A stretch of 64,000 nucleotides of DNA from Candidatus Methanoperedens sp. (GCA_027460525.1 JAPZAS010000006.1:1-64000), one strand, 5' to 3'. Counted from the first letter of the stretch, positions 7,711-16,379 are shown. Notes: generated by a model not told the origin, from the sequence alone. Numbers and translations: made by a program.

Positions 7711-9162
7711 TTAGCGCTTGCTCCTGCCTTTTTTGATTTCTAATATTTTCTGAAGGCGTATCTTCTCCAGCAGCACGCTTGCAGGCTCATCATTCGCATC
7801 CTGCGCAACAAGCTTTCCCTCGAACGCCTTTTTCAGTATGCTCTGCCGCAGCCGCCCTGCCTGCGCGAGGCTCTGCTCCACATTTCTTGCGACCTCATCC
7901 GCTACAGAGAGGCGGCGCTCGACATCGGCGACGATGCGGCGCTGCTCAGCGAGGGGAGGGAGAGGCAAGACAATTCTCTTAACAATACTTGTATTTAAAT
8001 TTGGTTGAGCTGCACCTTGATTTATCTGGCGAAGTTTCTTTGTTTGACTAAAAAGAAAAAAATACAAATACAATTTCAAAGTCTCTTCAAGACCTAACAA
8101 AGCAACAGAGCCGTCATTAATACAACCACTTATCAAAGTAATTTTTGGAACACCCAGAGTTGCACCACTATTTGTAAGCAAAAATGTTCCTTCATCAATA
8201 AATCTACTAGCTTTTTTACCTTCTTCGGTAACAAAATTTTCGACAGAAGTAAGATATATTTTTTTATCTTTTGTGATTTCTCCAACTGTAATCCATGGAA
8301 TGTTGCCTCCAAAATATTTTGGATTTCCTGCTGGACGAGGTGATGCTCCTCTTACAACTTCTGATAGCTGATCTATGTTCACCCAATGCCACCCCTCCGG
8401 CAGCGCAGACAAACCACTCATATCCGGCGCCGCTGGCTCTTTGTACTTCCCACCTTTGCTCTTTTCCCGCCGCTCCTTTAAGATGCGCGCCAGCAGCACA
8501 TCCGCAGGCTCATAATCGCGCCCCTCGGCTTTCACTAATTCAGCCTCGGTCGGCACAAGTTTACCCTCGCAGGCGGCTTTCAAGACTGACTGGCGGTAGA
8601 GCTTCAACTGCGCCTGCGTCTTTTTGAGCGCCGAAACGCCTGCGTCCAGTTTTGTGAAAAGCTCTTCGATTATCGTTACGATGCGGTGCTGTTCGGGGAG
8701 AGGGGGGAGGGGGATTTGAATTTGTTTTAACTTTGATGCATTGACATTAGGAATGGCTATACCAAGACTTTTTTCCGAGATAGAATCCCAATACAATGGA
8801 CTTTTTATGAAACATGCTAAATATTTTTCATCGATTAGAGGTCTAAACCTAATTAGATAGGAGGCAAATACAGCTTCTTTTGGATTCTTAATAAGATGAC
8901 TATAACCAACAGAACCAGCCCTTGAAATAATAATATCTCCATCTTTCAATAAGTATTTCTCTTTTTCAGGTGGTTCTTCCTTGCAAAATGGAACTGTACT
9001 CCAATCAATATTTCCTGAAGTTATGTCAGTAGTTCTCAACAAATGAAGTGATCCTTTTGATATCGCACTTGTCGTCCAACCGTATTGAGGGTCTAAACAG
9101 ACTTCCCCCAGCCTCGCCCACACCCAGCCTCCGGGGAGTTCAGGCAGTGCGCCCTCGCTCAT
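7711..9162 (-). CDS. hsdS: Type I restriction-modification specificity subunit HsdS
   Basis: 483 aa with the two-fold HsdS plan: TRD1 (from LPGGWVWARLGEVC), conserved helix 1 with IPLPPLPEQHRIV and a coiled coil (about 165-200), TRD2 (from LPEGWHWVNIDQL near residue 258), then the second conserved helix with LPLPPLAEQRRIV and a C-terminal coil ending in FEGKLVAQ. HsdS recognises a bipartite DNA target and docks two HsdM and two HsdR. Both halves look intact. Because hsdM is broken, HsdS has no obvious local methyltransferase partner. Its first 75 bases occur a second time at 9912-9986, beyond the inserted hicBA genes. Confidence 0.95.
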   Translation of the reverse strand: MSEGALPELPGGWVWARLGEVCLDPQYGWTTSAISKGSLHLLRTTDITSGNIDWSTVPFCKEEPPEKEKYLLKDGDIIISRAGSVGYSHLIKNPKEAVFASYLIRFRPLIDEKYLACFIKSPLYWDSISEKSLGIAIPNVNASKLKQIQIPLPPLPEQHRIVTIIEELFTKLDAGVSALKKTQAQLKLYRQSVLKAACEGKLVPTEAELVKAEGRDYEPADVLLARILKERREKSKGGKYKEPAAPDMSGLSALPEGWHWVNIDQLSEVVRGASPRPAGNPKYFGGNIPWITVGEITKDKKIYLTSVENFVTEEGKKASRFIDEGTFLLTNSGATLGVPKITLISGCINDGSVALLGLEETLKLYLYFFLFSQTKKLRQINQGAAQPNLNTSIVKRIVLPLPPLAEQRRIVADVERRLSVADEVARNVEQSLAQAGRLRQSILKKAFEGKLVAQDANDEPASVLLEKIRLQKILEIKKGRSKR

Positions 9163-9208
9163 CCCGCCAGCGCCTCCCGCGCCTCTTTAAAAATCAGCCG
9201 CCGATGAA
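9109..9208. repeat. hsdS 5'-end direct repeat, copy A
   Basis: The first codons of hsdS and about 45 bases upstream of it recur at 9912-10013 with about five differences in the first 75 bases. Both copies continue into a sequence of type AGCCGC(A)GATGAACGC, so the duplicated unit is about 100 bp. hicBA lies between the two copies. Confidence 0.85.
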
Positions 9209-9243
9209 CGCCCCGAGTCGCGCCTCGGGAGGGCGCATCCACG
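9204..9243. repeat. Dispersed palindromic repeat, copy A
   Basis: The core CCCGAGTCGCGCCTCGGG (CCCGAG/CTCGGG stem) followed by AGGGCGCATCCACG is nearly identical over about 40 bases to the copy inside the RPA-associated gene at 29273-29311 (inverted). Related copies lie at 32181-32204 and 43826-43849. Confidence 0.85.
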
Positions 9244-9405
9244 GATGACGCGCGCGGATTGGTGAAAGGCGCAAATATTTCATCATCCTGCATATCCAGA
9301 TTTTTCATCATCTTCAACCCTGAGGTGTTAATAAGATACTGCTATGTATAAAAAAGTATATCAGGATGATAAGTTAAAATACAGAATGCAAAATTGGTGA
9401 TCCTG

Positions 9406-9669
9406 ATGCTTATAGATTATATTAACAAAGCGTTGAGCAAAGCTGAATACGATAAGCTCGAAGATGGTAGCTTTTCCGGCAGAATACCACAATGTCCGGG
9501 TGTTATCGCTTTTGGGAAGACGCTTTTTGAGTGCCAGAAAGAACTTGAATCAGTCCTTGAAGGCTGGCTCATAGTCAAAATACGGCACGGCGATACATTG
9601 CCAGTGATAGATCATCTGGATATCAATGCAGGTATCCCGCAAGGCAATGAGGCTGCGGCTCATGCCTAA
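9406..9669 (+). CDS. hicB: HicB-like antitoxin
   Basis: 87 aa. A partially degraded RNase-H-like HicB fold: YDKLEDGSFSGRIPQCPGVI, then GKTLFECQKELESVLEGWL, which is the standard HicB pattern (E-D-G-x-F-x-G-x-I-P-x-C-P-G). It neutralises HicA. I start it at ATG 9406, preceded by a GGTGAT ribosome-binding site; an in-frame GTG lies 12 bases earlier. Its last eight bases overlap hicA. It is transcribed opposite to the restriction genes around it and sits between two copies of the hsdS 5' end, so it is a module inserted in the island. Confidence 0.88.
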   Translation: MLIDYINKALSKAEYDKLEDGSFSGRIPQCPGVIAFGKTLFECQKELESVLEGWLIVKIRHGDTLPVIDHLDINAGIPQGNEAAAHA

Positions 9670-9892
9670 ATGGAAGCCATGCAAACGCAGAATTTTTATC
9701 AAAAAACTGGTAAAATTGGGTTTCAATCCGCCTGAACCTGGCGGACGACATTTCTATATGCGATACGGCACCAAAGTTCTAACAATTCCAAGCAACGATG
9801 AATATTCAGTCCCGCAGCTTAAAATGATGATCAAAGAATTGCAGAAACTCATCGGAAGAATAATAGCTCTGGAAGAATGGGAAGAACTTTAA
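9662..9892 (+). CDS. hicA: HicA-like mRNA interferase toxin
   Basis: 76 aa with the double-stranded-RNA-binding-like HicA fold. The catalytic-His signature is present as GGRHFYMRY, and the C-terminal LTIPSNDEYSVPQLKMMIKE is typical of the family. HicA cleaves mRNA independently of ribosomes. The order here is hicB then hicA, the reverse of the commonest arrangement. Start ATG 9662 gives the expected length; an upstream in-frame ATG at 9626 would only add residues that lie inside hicB. Confidence 0.88.
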   Translation: MPKWKPCKRRIFIKKLVKLGFNPPEPGGRHFYMRYGTKVLTIPSNDEYSVPQLKMMIKELQKLIGRIIALEEWEEL

Positions 9893-9911
9893 TCCGTATA
9901 TCCAGATTTCT

Positions 9912-9965
9912 CAGCCTCGTCCACACCCAGCCTCCGGGGAGTTCAGGCAGCGCGCCCTCGCTCAT
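9912..9965 (-). pseudogene. Remnant of an hsdS start (direct repeat copy B)
   Basis: The minus strand reads MSEGALPELPGGWVW from ATG 9965, the same as the intact HsdS N-terminus, then loses similarity after about 18 codons as it enters the hicBA region. The repeat continues upstream to about 10013. It is a leftover of a second hsdS gene or of a duplication that flanks hicBA. Confidence 0.75.
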
Positions 9966-10002
9966 TCTGCCAGCGCCTCCCGCACCACTCTATTAATTAG
10001 CC

Positions 10003-10034
10003 GCAGATGAACGCAGATAAACGCAGATACGCAA
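10003..10034. repeat. ATCTGCG-type short direct repeat cluster
   Basis: CCGCAGATGAACGCAGATAA continuing into ACGCAGATAC: repeats of GATRAACGCA. The inverse form (ATCTGCGTTCATCTG...) occurs at 21869-21897, and single units flank the palindromic repeat at 29214-29316. Elements of this type are scattered through many prokaryotic genomes. Confidence 0.7.
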
Positions 10035-10086
10035 GCGGCGCCGGATTGATTGCGATATTGACCCAATAACATCGTATAAATCCCAT

Positions 10087-10563
10087 TCATAATTGTTTCA
10101 TAAAGGAGATTCCTGGTATGGATTCTGCTGAGAAAGCAGGTTTGACTAATTCAGTATCATGAACATCCCACAGGCTCTGGAGAAAATTTGTTGGTACATA
10201 ATAGAACGACTGAGGCGGCTTAAAATCTTTAAAAATATTAAACGGGTCTATAGGCTCATGAAAACTATCGACATCACTAATTTCAATTGCAAACGCAACA
10301 TCAGAATTTTTGAAATATGCAAAAAAATCTTTTTTTGATATTCCGGCATTCTCAGAACATAGCTTCCATATCCTCTCCGGAGAATCCTTTAAGATTTGTT
10401 CAATCTCAAAAGCGGCAATGATTTTACTCACTGGCGAACAGGAATAAATATAGACCTTCTCTATGTCATTCCTTTTAAAAATTGACCTCCTGAACTCGTA
10501 TTTTTTTGTGCCTTTTACTATTTTCTCAGCATATTTAGGCTTAACTGATAGTAAAACGTTCAT
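10087..10563 (-). CDS. ASCH-like domain protein
   Basis: 158 aa. The N-terminus MNVLLSVKPKYAEKIVKGTK and following KYEFRR is the hallmark of ASCH-superfamily proteins (a PUA-like beta barrel predicted to bind RNA or modified nucleotides). It is followed by VYIYSCSPVSKIIAAFEIEQI, a typical second strand block. Start ATG 10563 is chosen because GGAGGG sits just upstream; a frame opening 30 bases earlier lacks this. The gene begins 23 bases inside the 3' end of the PIN-GNAT-EVE gene, so the two are translationally linked. The overlap suggests they work together, perhaps as regulator and effector. Function not established. Confidence 0.72.
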   Translation of the reverse strand: MNVLLSVKPKYAEKIVKGTKKYEFRRSIFKRNDIEKVYIYSCSPVSKIIAAFEIEQILKDSPERIWKLCSENAGISKKDFFAYFKNSDVAFAIEISDVDSFHEPIDPFNIFKDFKPPQSFYYVPTNFLQSLWDVHDTELVKPAFSAESIPGISFMKQL

Positions 10564-12037
10564 CCAGTTTCCCTCCTTTCTTGATCGCCACATACTGATT
10601 ATGATTTAATTCCATTATTGACTGCGGCGCATATTGTATTATTTTATGATTACGAAGATAATTTAAGTCCGGCGGATTTGGTAGATTAAGATGATGTCTG
10701 AAAAGAAGAACTAAAACAGGTTTTTGCGCCATATCCTTGATTTCGTCATAAAGATAAACGCTTCTTTGCCCCACAATTGCTGCTACCTTATCTGGCTGAT
10801 TTGTGTGAACGGGTTCTTGGTCAACAATTCCTATTGATGTTATCGCTTTCTGGTCATGAGAACGATAAAAAAGAAGAATGTCTCCCGGTCTTATTTTCGT
10901 GATTGCTGAATGCGAAAGATATGCCTTTTTAATGGCATTCCCCGGAATATTAATCTCAGAATAATCAGTAATTCTCATCTGGCGTTTCTTAAAATCCGGA
11001 AAAAGCCTATCATGATATTCAGGTATGATAGGGACTAAAAATTTTCTAATGCTTGGAGAGTCCTTAAAAGATGGATAAAATTTTTTCGCTAAATTCAACG
11101 ACGACAAATCATTTTCTTTCGGAATGAGCTTTTTAAGATAGACCTCCTCTTTTTCCTTCTTCCCTCTACGTTCTTCTAAAAAACCCACGAGTTCAAACCC
11201 AAAGTTCTCAATGAGCGGTATCAGCCGATCATTCTGTTTTCGATAATGGGTGAGAAACGTCTCAAAAATCTGGTTACCAATGCAGTATTGAAATGCCATT
11301 TTTAAAAAAAGCTCTCCCAGTTTAGAACCGGGTATATCGACTTTTAAGGTAGCAATCTTTAGCCTTTTAGCAGCTGTTATAGGAGGAGATGTCGGAATAG
11401 GCTCATCTTCCTCTTTCAACATCAATAGTCCTTTAATCATATCATTTTCATGATAAACCCAGCATTTTCTATCTTGTATTGAAACTTTTTTAAACCAATC
11501 CGTGAAATCCGGATAATCCTCTTTTAGAGAATCGAAAAATGGATCCTCTATCTTAAGGTTACGAACAAAATCTTCTTCTAAAAGTGGATGGCGTATTACT
11601 TTTCGTGCGTAAAGGTTCTTAAAGTAATCCAGCGCCGAATCAATGGACAGCGCGCGATCTTCAAGATTTGCTCGGACTGCTTTCTTCTGAAGCCCATAAT
11701 CTTCAGTAATTAAAAAATCAGCAGCATTTCTCTGGATTGCGAAAAGGATTTCATTATCGTTTATTTCATTGGAATTGGATGATACCCCCACAACTGATAA
11801 AAATTCATCAGTTGGTTTTGGAGGAGACTCTATTCGCGGATAACCCTCAATTTTTGATAAAATAACCTTTTTTCGTTGCTCATCTTTATCATTGTTTATA
11901 TCTTTCAATGATGCCGGATGAATGAATATATGATGCCCATGCTCACGAAATATCTTAAGCAAGTCCTGAAGATTTTTAGATAACTCCTTTGGGTCTTCAA
12001 CATGAATCAGGATATTTGTATCAAAAATTACTTTCAT
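10541..12037 (-). CDS. PIN-GNAT-EVE/ASCH-like fusion protein
   Basis: 498 aa with three apparent domains. Residues 1-140: PIN nuclease, beginning MKVIFDTNILIHVEDP, with NEINDNEILFAI and ADFLITEDYGL giving the acidic residues of the active site. Residues about 165-310: a GNAT-like acetyltransferase region (WVYHENDMIKGLLMLKEE, then KLGELFLKMAFQY and a final FGFELVGFLEE). Residues about 350-498: a PUA-like EVE/ASCH barrel (KIRPGDILLFYRSHDQKAIT). I take ATG 12037 as start, since the open frame upstream has no PIN similarity. It sits between hsdR and an ASCH-like gene within a type I restriction locus. It is probably an RNA-targeting conflict or toxin-type protein; substrate unknown. Confidence 0.75.
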   Translation of the reverse strand: MKVIFDTNILIHVEDPKELSKNLQDLLKIFREHGHHIFIHPASLKDINNDKDEQRKKVILSKIEGYPRIESPPKPTDEFLSVVGVSSNSNEINDNEILFAIQRNAADFLITEDYGLQKKAVRANLEDRALSIDSALDYFKNLYARKVIRHPLLEEDFVRNLKIEDPFFDSLKEDYPDFTDWFKKVSIQDRKCWVYHENDMIKGLLMLKEEDEPIPTSPPITAAKRLKIATLKVDIPGSKLGELFLKMAFQYCIGNQIFETFLTHYRKQNDRLIPLIENFGFELVGFLEERRGKKEKEEVYLKKLIPKENDLSSLNLAKKFYPSFKDSPSIRKFLVPIIPEYHDRLFPDFKKRQMRITDYSEINIPGNAIKKAYLSHSAITKIRPGDILLFYRSHDQKAITSIGIVDQEPVHTNQPDKVAAIVGQRSVYLYDEIKDMAQKPVLVLLFRHHLNLPNPPDLNYLRNHKIIQYAPQSIMELNHNQYVAIKKGGKLDERFTIS

Positions 12038-12095
12038 TGAGATACCCTTATTGTTTTCAATATATATCGCTTTAGAGAGGACTGTGAAAGTAATA

Positions 12096-14891
12096 TCATG
12101 CCACCAGCGCCTCATTTAGCTCTTCTAAGATATTATCCAATCCCTTGCCGAACAGTTGATAAGCCCTAACAGCCCCTCCCTTCTGGTTAAAAGGCACGTT
12201 CTCAAAGTCCCCTATCTCAATGCCAAGCGACGAAGCGATATGGTCTTTTATCATTACAAGCCACTCCACCTGCGCCTCTGTGAACCTCACCCCCGCCCTC
12301 TCCTGCTCCGCGCGCCACCTCTCAAAGCGCTGGTTCACCGTTTCAGGGAAAGGCTCAAGTATATCGCTCTTTCCCGCGGCATAGCGTATCAAAGAAATGA
12401 TGTCTGTCAGAAGCTTCTGCGCCCCCGCGCCCCTTACTTTTGATATATCCAGTTGTTCATATGCCTGCCAGAGCAACTCAGGCGTAAGACGATAAGGCGG
12501 CTTCTTAATCGCCTCTGCAATCTCTCTTATCTCCTCGTAAGTAAGGTGGCGACTGCCATAGGGCTTGCTGTAAATGATCTGGAGCGCCGTAATTTCATCC
12601 CTGTTCTCCTCTATGAACTTTTTAAAGGTTTCAACGATGCTGCGCGCCTTTATTTTTGCCTGCTCGTCAAAACCTGAGAAGCTCACAGCGTCCTTACTCA
12701 CAGTGTCAATGATCTGCTCGTTTCTTTTCTTGATGTCAATAATGGCATTCCTGAGTTTCGGAACCTCAAAAGGCGCACAGGCGCTCTTTGCAAGCTCCGC
12801 CCCAGCTTTCTTGATCTCATCCCCTGTCGGCGTCTCTGTATTGAAAATCTCCTTTGCCTTCTCGAGCTTCTTATCGGGGTCAACCGCATCCAGGAGGTTG
12901 TTAATGATCTCTTTTAATGATTTCCCATCCGCAGCTTTCTGGATCTCTGACCTGTCTTTTTCTTCGATTTCCCTGTCCATCCTCGCAAGCCTTCCTGCTA
13001 GCGAGGTAATGGTGTCCTCATCCTTGTTACCAAGTGCTACTGACATTATGAGCTTATCAAACGCCACGCTCTTCTTTCGCTCAAGTGGGCGCGAATCTGT
13101 CTTATCGTTCTCGCATACGCCCACGGCATCCACTATCATAAAATGCGTTTTGGTGGAAGCGCCGGGAGTAATGGCTTTAAAATCCGTGGAAGAAATAGTA
13201 CGCGTCCCGCGCCCTTTCATCTGTTCAAAAAGCACACGTGATTTGACATCGCGCATGAACAGCAGGCATTCAAGCGGTTTGATATCCGTGCCTGTTGATA
13301 TCATATCTACGGTCACTGCTATGCGCGGGTTGTAGGAATTGCGGAAGCTTGCTATCAGGTCTTCAGGCTTTGCGCCTTCGGTTTTATACGTGATCTTCTT
13401 GCAGAACTCATTACCCTTCCCGAACTCCTCTCTTATGATATGTACAATATCCTCAGCATGTGAATCATCCTTGGCAAACACAAGGGTCTTTGGGATTTCC
13501 GCCCTTCCTGGGAATATCTCGGTAAAGAGCTTATCCCTGAACGTCCTGACAACAGTCCGTATCTGGTCTTGCGCCACAACGCTTCGGTCAAGTTGGTCAG
13601 GGGCATATTCAAAAGGCTCGTCCAGTTGCTCCCAACGCACCTTTCTTGTGAGCTTATCCCTTTTGTCCACGAAGTCCCCGGCTTCGACCTTACTTCCTTT
13701 TTCAGTGATATCGGTTTTAATGCGGTACACTTCATAGCCCACATTCACGCCGTCCGCAACCGCGCGCTCATGGCTGTATTCCATGACAAGGTTCTGGTTA
13801 AAAAATCCCAGCGTTTGCTTGGATGGAGTGGCTGTTAACCCGATCAGGAATGCATCAAAATATTCAAGCACCTGCCGCCAGACTTTGTATATGGAGCGGT
13901 GACACTCGTCAGTAACGATAAAATCAAAAGTCTCGATAGGTATTTGAGGATTGTAGGAAACATCCTTTTCAGTACCATCCGGGGAGATCTCAAAAAGTGA
14001 AGGCTCTTCGTTTTCGGGTTCAAACTCTGTCTCTCCCCTGAGCATCGAATAGAGTCTCTGGATCGTGGTGATACAAACCTTGCTAACAGGATCGATAGTA
14101 TTTGATGTCAGATGCTGGACATTATAAAGCTCTGTAAACTTCCTGCCGTCGTCAGGTGTAACATACTGCTGGAACTCTTTTTTTGTCTGGCGCCCCAGGT
14201 TGCTCCTGTCCACTAAAAAGAGCACCCTTTTTGCACCTGCGAATTTTATCAGGCGGTAAATGAAACTCACGGCTGTATAAGTCTTGCCGCTTCCTGTTGC
14301 CATCTGGATAAGTGCCCGTGGTCTTGCTTCTGAAAAGGATTGTTCAAGGTTCTGGATAGCTTCAAACTGGCAATCTCTCAAACCTTCTTTGTTGAGAGGT
14401 ATTGTTGATGGCATCTTTTTGAGACTTGTCCTGAGAGTCTCCTTCTGCAAGCTCAATTCCTTAAGGGTTTCAGGCTTATGAAAAGCAAAAACCCTTCGCG
14501 AGCGCGCATCCGGGTCTCTTGTATCCCTGAAAAGAGTTTCTATGCCTGTGCTTTCATAGGAAAAGGGAAGAGGTTCCTGAACATGAGGGAGTCCTTCCGG
14601 AATTCCAGTTAAGTATTTTTCAGATTGTTCAGCCACTCCACTTAACGTTGTCCCTTCAGGCTTTGCCTCTACCACTCCTACGGCCTCTCTATCAACAAAA
14701 TTTAAATAATCAGCAGCGCCGGATTTTAAGGGAAATTCACGAACCGCTACGCCAAGAGAAGCTCCCAGATTTAAATCACGCAAATCCTGGATATTCCAAC
14801 CTGCCGCTTCAAGTAGTTGGTCGATCCGTTGCCTTGCTTTTTCTTCAGGTTTCATCCTTACGACCCGTTTATAAGCATCAAGTGTCTTCAT
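12096..14891 (-). CDS. hsdR: Type I restriction-modification motor/nuclease subunit HsdR
   Basis: 931 aa of the EcoEI-like R-subunit type. N-terminal nuclease core: AADYLNFVDREAVGVVEAKP (the D...ExK residues). Superfamily 2 helicase motifs: QMATGSGKTYTAVSF (I), VTDECHRSIY (II, DECH), LTATPSK (III), and MISTGTDIKPLECLLFM with QMKGRGTR (V/VI). A helical C-terminus of about 200 residues is the usual HsdM/HsdS docking region. It translocates DNA and cuts far from the recognition site, but only within the complex with HsdS and HsdM. With HsdM disrupted downstream it may be inert. It looks full length and heads the leftward run of island genes. Confidence 0.95.
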   Translation of the reverse strand: MKTLDAYKRVVRMKPEEKARQRIDQLLEAAGWNIQDLRDLNLGASLGVAVREFPLKSGAADYLNFVDREAVGVVEAKPEGTTLSGVAEQSEKYLTGIPEGLPHVQEPLPFSYESTGIETLFRDTRDPDARSRRVFAFHKPETLKELSLQKETLRTSLKKMPSTIPLNKEGLRDCQFEAIQNLEQSFSEARPRALIQMATGSGKTYTAVSFIYRLIKFAGAKRVLFLVDRSNLGRQTKKEFQQYVTPDDGRKFTELYNVQHLTSNTIDPVSKVCITTIQRLYSMLRGETEFEPENEEPSLFEISPDGTEKDVSYNPQIPIETFDFIVTDECHRSIYKVWRQVLEYFDAFLIGLTATPSKQTLGFFNQNLVMEYSHERAVADGVNVGYEVYRIKTDITEKGSKVEAGDFVDKRDKLTRKVRWEQLDEPFEYAPDQLDRSVVAQDQIRTVVRTFRDKLFTEIFPGRAEIPKTLVFAKDDSHAEDIVHIIREEFGKGNEFCKKITYKTEGAKPEDLIASFRNSYNPRIAVTVDMISTGTDIKPLECLLFMRDVKSRVLFEQMKGRGTRTISSTDFKAITPGASTKTHFMIVDAVGVCENDKTDSRPLERKKSVAFDKLIMSVALGNKDEDTITSLAGRLARMDREIEEKDRSEIQKAADGKSLKEIINNLLDAVDPDKKLEKAKEIFNTETPTGDEIKKAGAELAKSACAPFEVPKLRNAIIDIKKRNEQIIDTVSKDAVSFSGFDEQAKIKARSIVETFKKFIEENRDEITALQIIYSKPYGSRHLTYEEIREIAEAIKKPPYRLTPELLWQAYEQLDISKVRGAGAQKLLTDIISLIRYAAGKSDILEPFPETVNQRFERWRAEQERAGVRFTEAQVEWLVMIKDHIASSLGIEIGDFENVPFNQKGGAVRAYQLFGKGLDNILEELNEALVA

Positions 14892-14981
14892 TTAATATAA
14901 CAGTTTGTTATCCATAACGCTTTACCAAATAAAAGAGACATACAGAAATCATTTTAACCTTCCGAATAAAACTAACATCTA

Positions 14982-16151
14982 ATGGCAATCGACCCCATCT
15001 GCAAAAAAACCATTGACGAAACCACACCCTTCAAATCCACCTACAAAAACAAAGAGTACTATTTCTGCTCCGAAGAATGCAAGCGAAAGTTCGACGAGCT
15101 TGACAAAAGCGTAATCCGCGTGCGCCGCTCCTTAAAAGACAAAGAGAGAATCTCCTTCGGCAAACTCAAGCGCGAGATCATAGACCCCGGCATCTGCACG
15201 CTCTGCGGCGCCTGTGTGTCAAGCTGTGAAGTCCTGGAAATCGTAGCAGGCAAGCCCGCGCTCCAAGGACCGTGCACCGCATGCGGCGTGTGCTACAACC
15301 AGTGCCCCCGCACCATAACCACGGAATCAAGCCTTATAGGGAACGTGCGCGATGTCTTCACTGCGAAAACCCTTATTCCCGAGGTGAAAGGGCAGGACGG
15401 CGGCGTTGTGACCTCCATGCTGCTGTACGGGCTTGAAGAAGGGCTGATCGACAGTGCAGTCGTCACGGTGAAAAGCGAGGAAGAGCCCTGGAAACCCGTG
15501 CCCATAGTGGCGCAGACGAGGGAAGAGATACTGCGCTCGGCAGGCTCCATATACGTGCATTCATTGACCATGGAATCGCTGATGAGTGCAATAAAAAGAG
15601 GCTCTCGCTCCATAGGTTTTGTGGGTCCTTCCTGCAACATCGATGCTGTGTACAAGATGCAGAACTCGCCGTACGGTCTATTGCACATGTTCATGAGGGC
15701 GAATATATTGAAACTGGGTCTTTTCTGCATGGACACGTTTTATTACGACGGCTTGAAGGCATTCCTTGAATCGTTGGGCATTCCTCTATCCTCGGTCAAG
15801 GAAATGAAGATCCGCAAAGGGAAGTTCAGGATTAAAGCTGAGTCTGAGCATGTATTTCCTTTAAGCGACCTTGACACGATTCGAAGCGGCTCCTGCATGG
15901 TCTGCACCGATTTAACGGCAGAAAAGGCAGACCTCTCCTTCGGAGGCGTGGGGTCAAAGGAAGGTTACACCACGGTACTGGCGCGCACCGGGCTTGGTCT
16001 TGAGCTTTTCCAGGATGCGGAGGACAGGGGATATATCAAGATAGAGCACCTTGAAAGAGAAGGGCTTGAGCGGGTTCTGCACCAGGCTAAATCCAAGAAG
16101 GTGCAGATGTACATGATAAAGAAAAGAATTGAAAAGGGGAAAGGTATATGA
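14982..16151 (+). CDS. YHS-domain/FrhB-type F420-linked iron-sulfur flavoprotein
   Basis: 389 aa. Residues 1-40 are a YHS/TRASH metal-binding module (DPICKKTIDE, YYFCSEECKRKFDE). Then two 4Fe-4S motifs, CTLCGACVSSCE and CTACGVCYNQCP (about 69-107), then the FrhB N- and C-terminal domains (GQDGGVVTSMLLYGLEEGLI, GFVGPSCNIDAVYKMQ, CMVCTDLTAEKADLSFG). FrhB-family proteins bind FAD and F420 and pass electrons between F420H2 and iron-sulfur partners. The YHS head is not part of ordinary FrhB. No hydrogenase subunits are adjacent, so the redox partner is unknown. Transcribed away from hsdR. Confidence 0.85.
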   Translation: MAIDPICKKTIDETTPFKSTYKNKEYYFCSEECKRKFDELDKSVIRVRRSLKDKERISFGKLKREIIDPGICTLCGACVSSCEVLEIVAGKPALQGPCTACGVCYNQCPRTITTESSLIGNVRDVFTAKTLIPEVKGQDGGVVTSMLLYGLEEGLIDSAVVTVKSEEEPWKPVPIVAQTREEILRSAGSIYVHSLTMESLMSAIKRGSRSIGFVGPSCNIDAVYKMQNSPYGLLHMFMRANILKLGLFCMDTFYYDGLKAFLESLGIPLSSVKEMKIRKGKFRIKAESEHVFPLSDLDTIRSGSCMVCTDLTAEKADLSFGGVGSKEGYTTVLARTGLGLELFQDAEDRGYIKIEHLEREGLERVLHQAKSKKVQMYMIKKRIEKGKGI

Positions 16152-16202
16152 ATAAATGGAATTATTGTGGAGCCATACAAATTTACTGGAGGATATAATT
16201 AC

Positions 16203-16379
16203 ATGGGAAAAACAGGCACGACAAAATGGGGAAGGGTTAAAGGCAGGAAAGGAAATGTAATAATGGTCCCTGAAGCCGAACTAGCCTACAAACGCCCTGG
16301 ACCTGCGCAGCGATACACTTCCGAAGGCAAAAAGCGCCGGAAGATTAAGCGCTCACCAAAAGCTCTTGTAAAAGCGTAA
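16203..16379 (+). CDS. Small basic DUF5350-like protein
   Basis: 58 aa, very basic: MGKTGTTKWGRVKGRKGNVI, later KRPGPAQRYTSEGKK and a Lys/Arg tail. It resembles short conserved methanogen proteins I remember as DUF5350, of unknown role; the charge suggests nucleic-acid or ribosome contact. ATG 16203 is preceded by GGAGG at 9 bases and is preferred to a frame opening at 16167. It lies 51 bases after the FrhB-type gene. Confidence 0.6.
   Translation: MGKTGTTKWGRVKGRKGNVIMVPEAELAYKRPGPAQRYTSEGKKRRKIKRSPKALVKA

Noticed and set aside
12574-13335. 253-aa plus-strand frame within hsdR
   Set aside because: Serine/leucine-rich shadow of the coding strand of hsdR; no start context.
16203-16379. Small basic protein considered as ribosomal protein
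   Set aside because: Basic composition alone is not enough; pattern does not match a known archaeal r-protein and resembles DUF5350.
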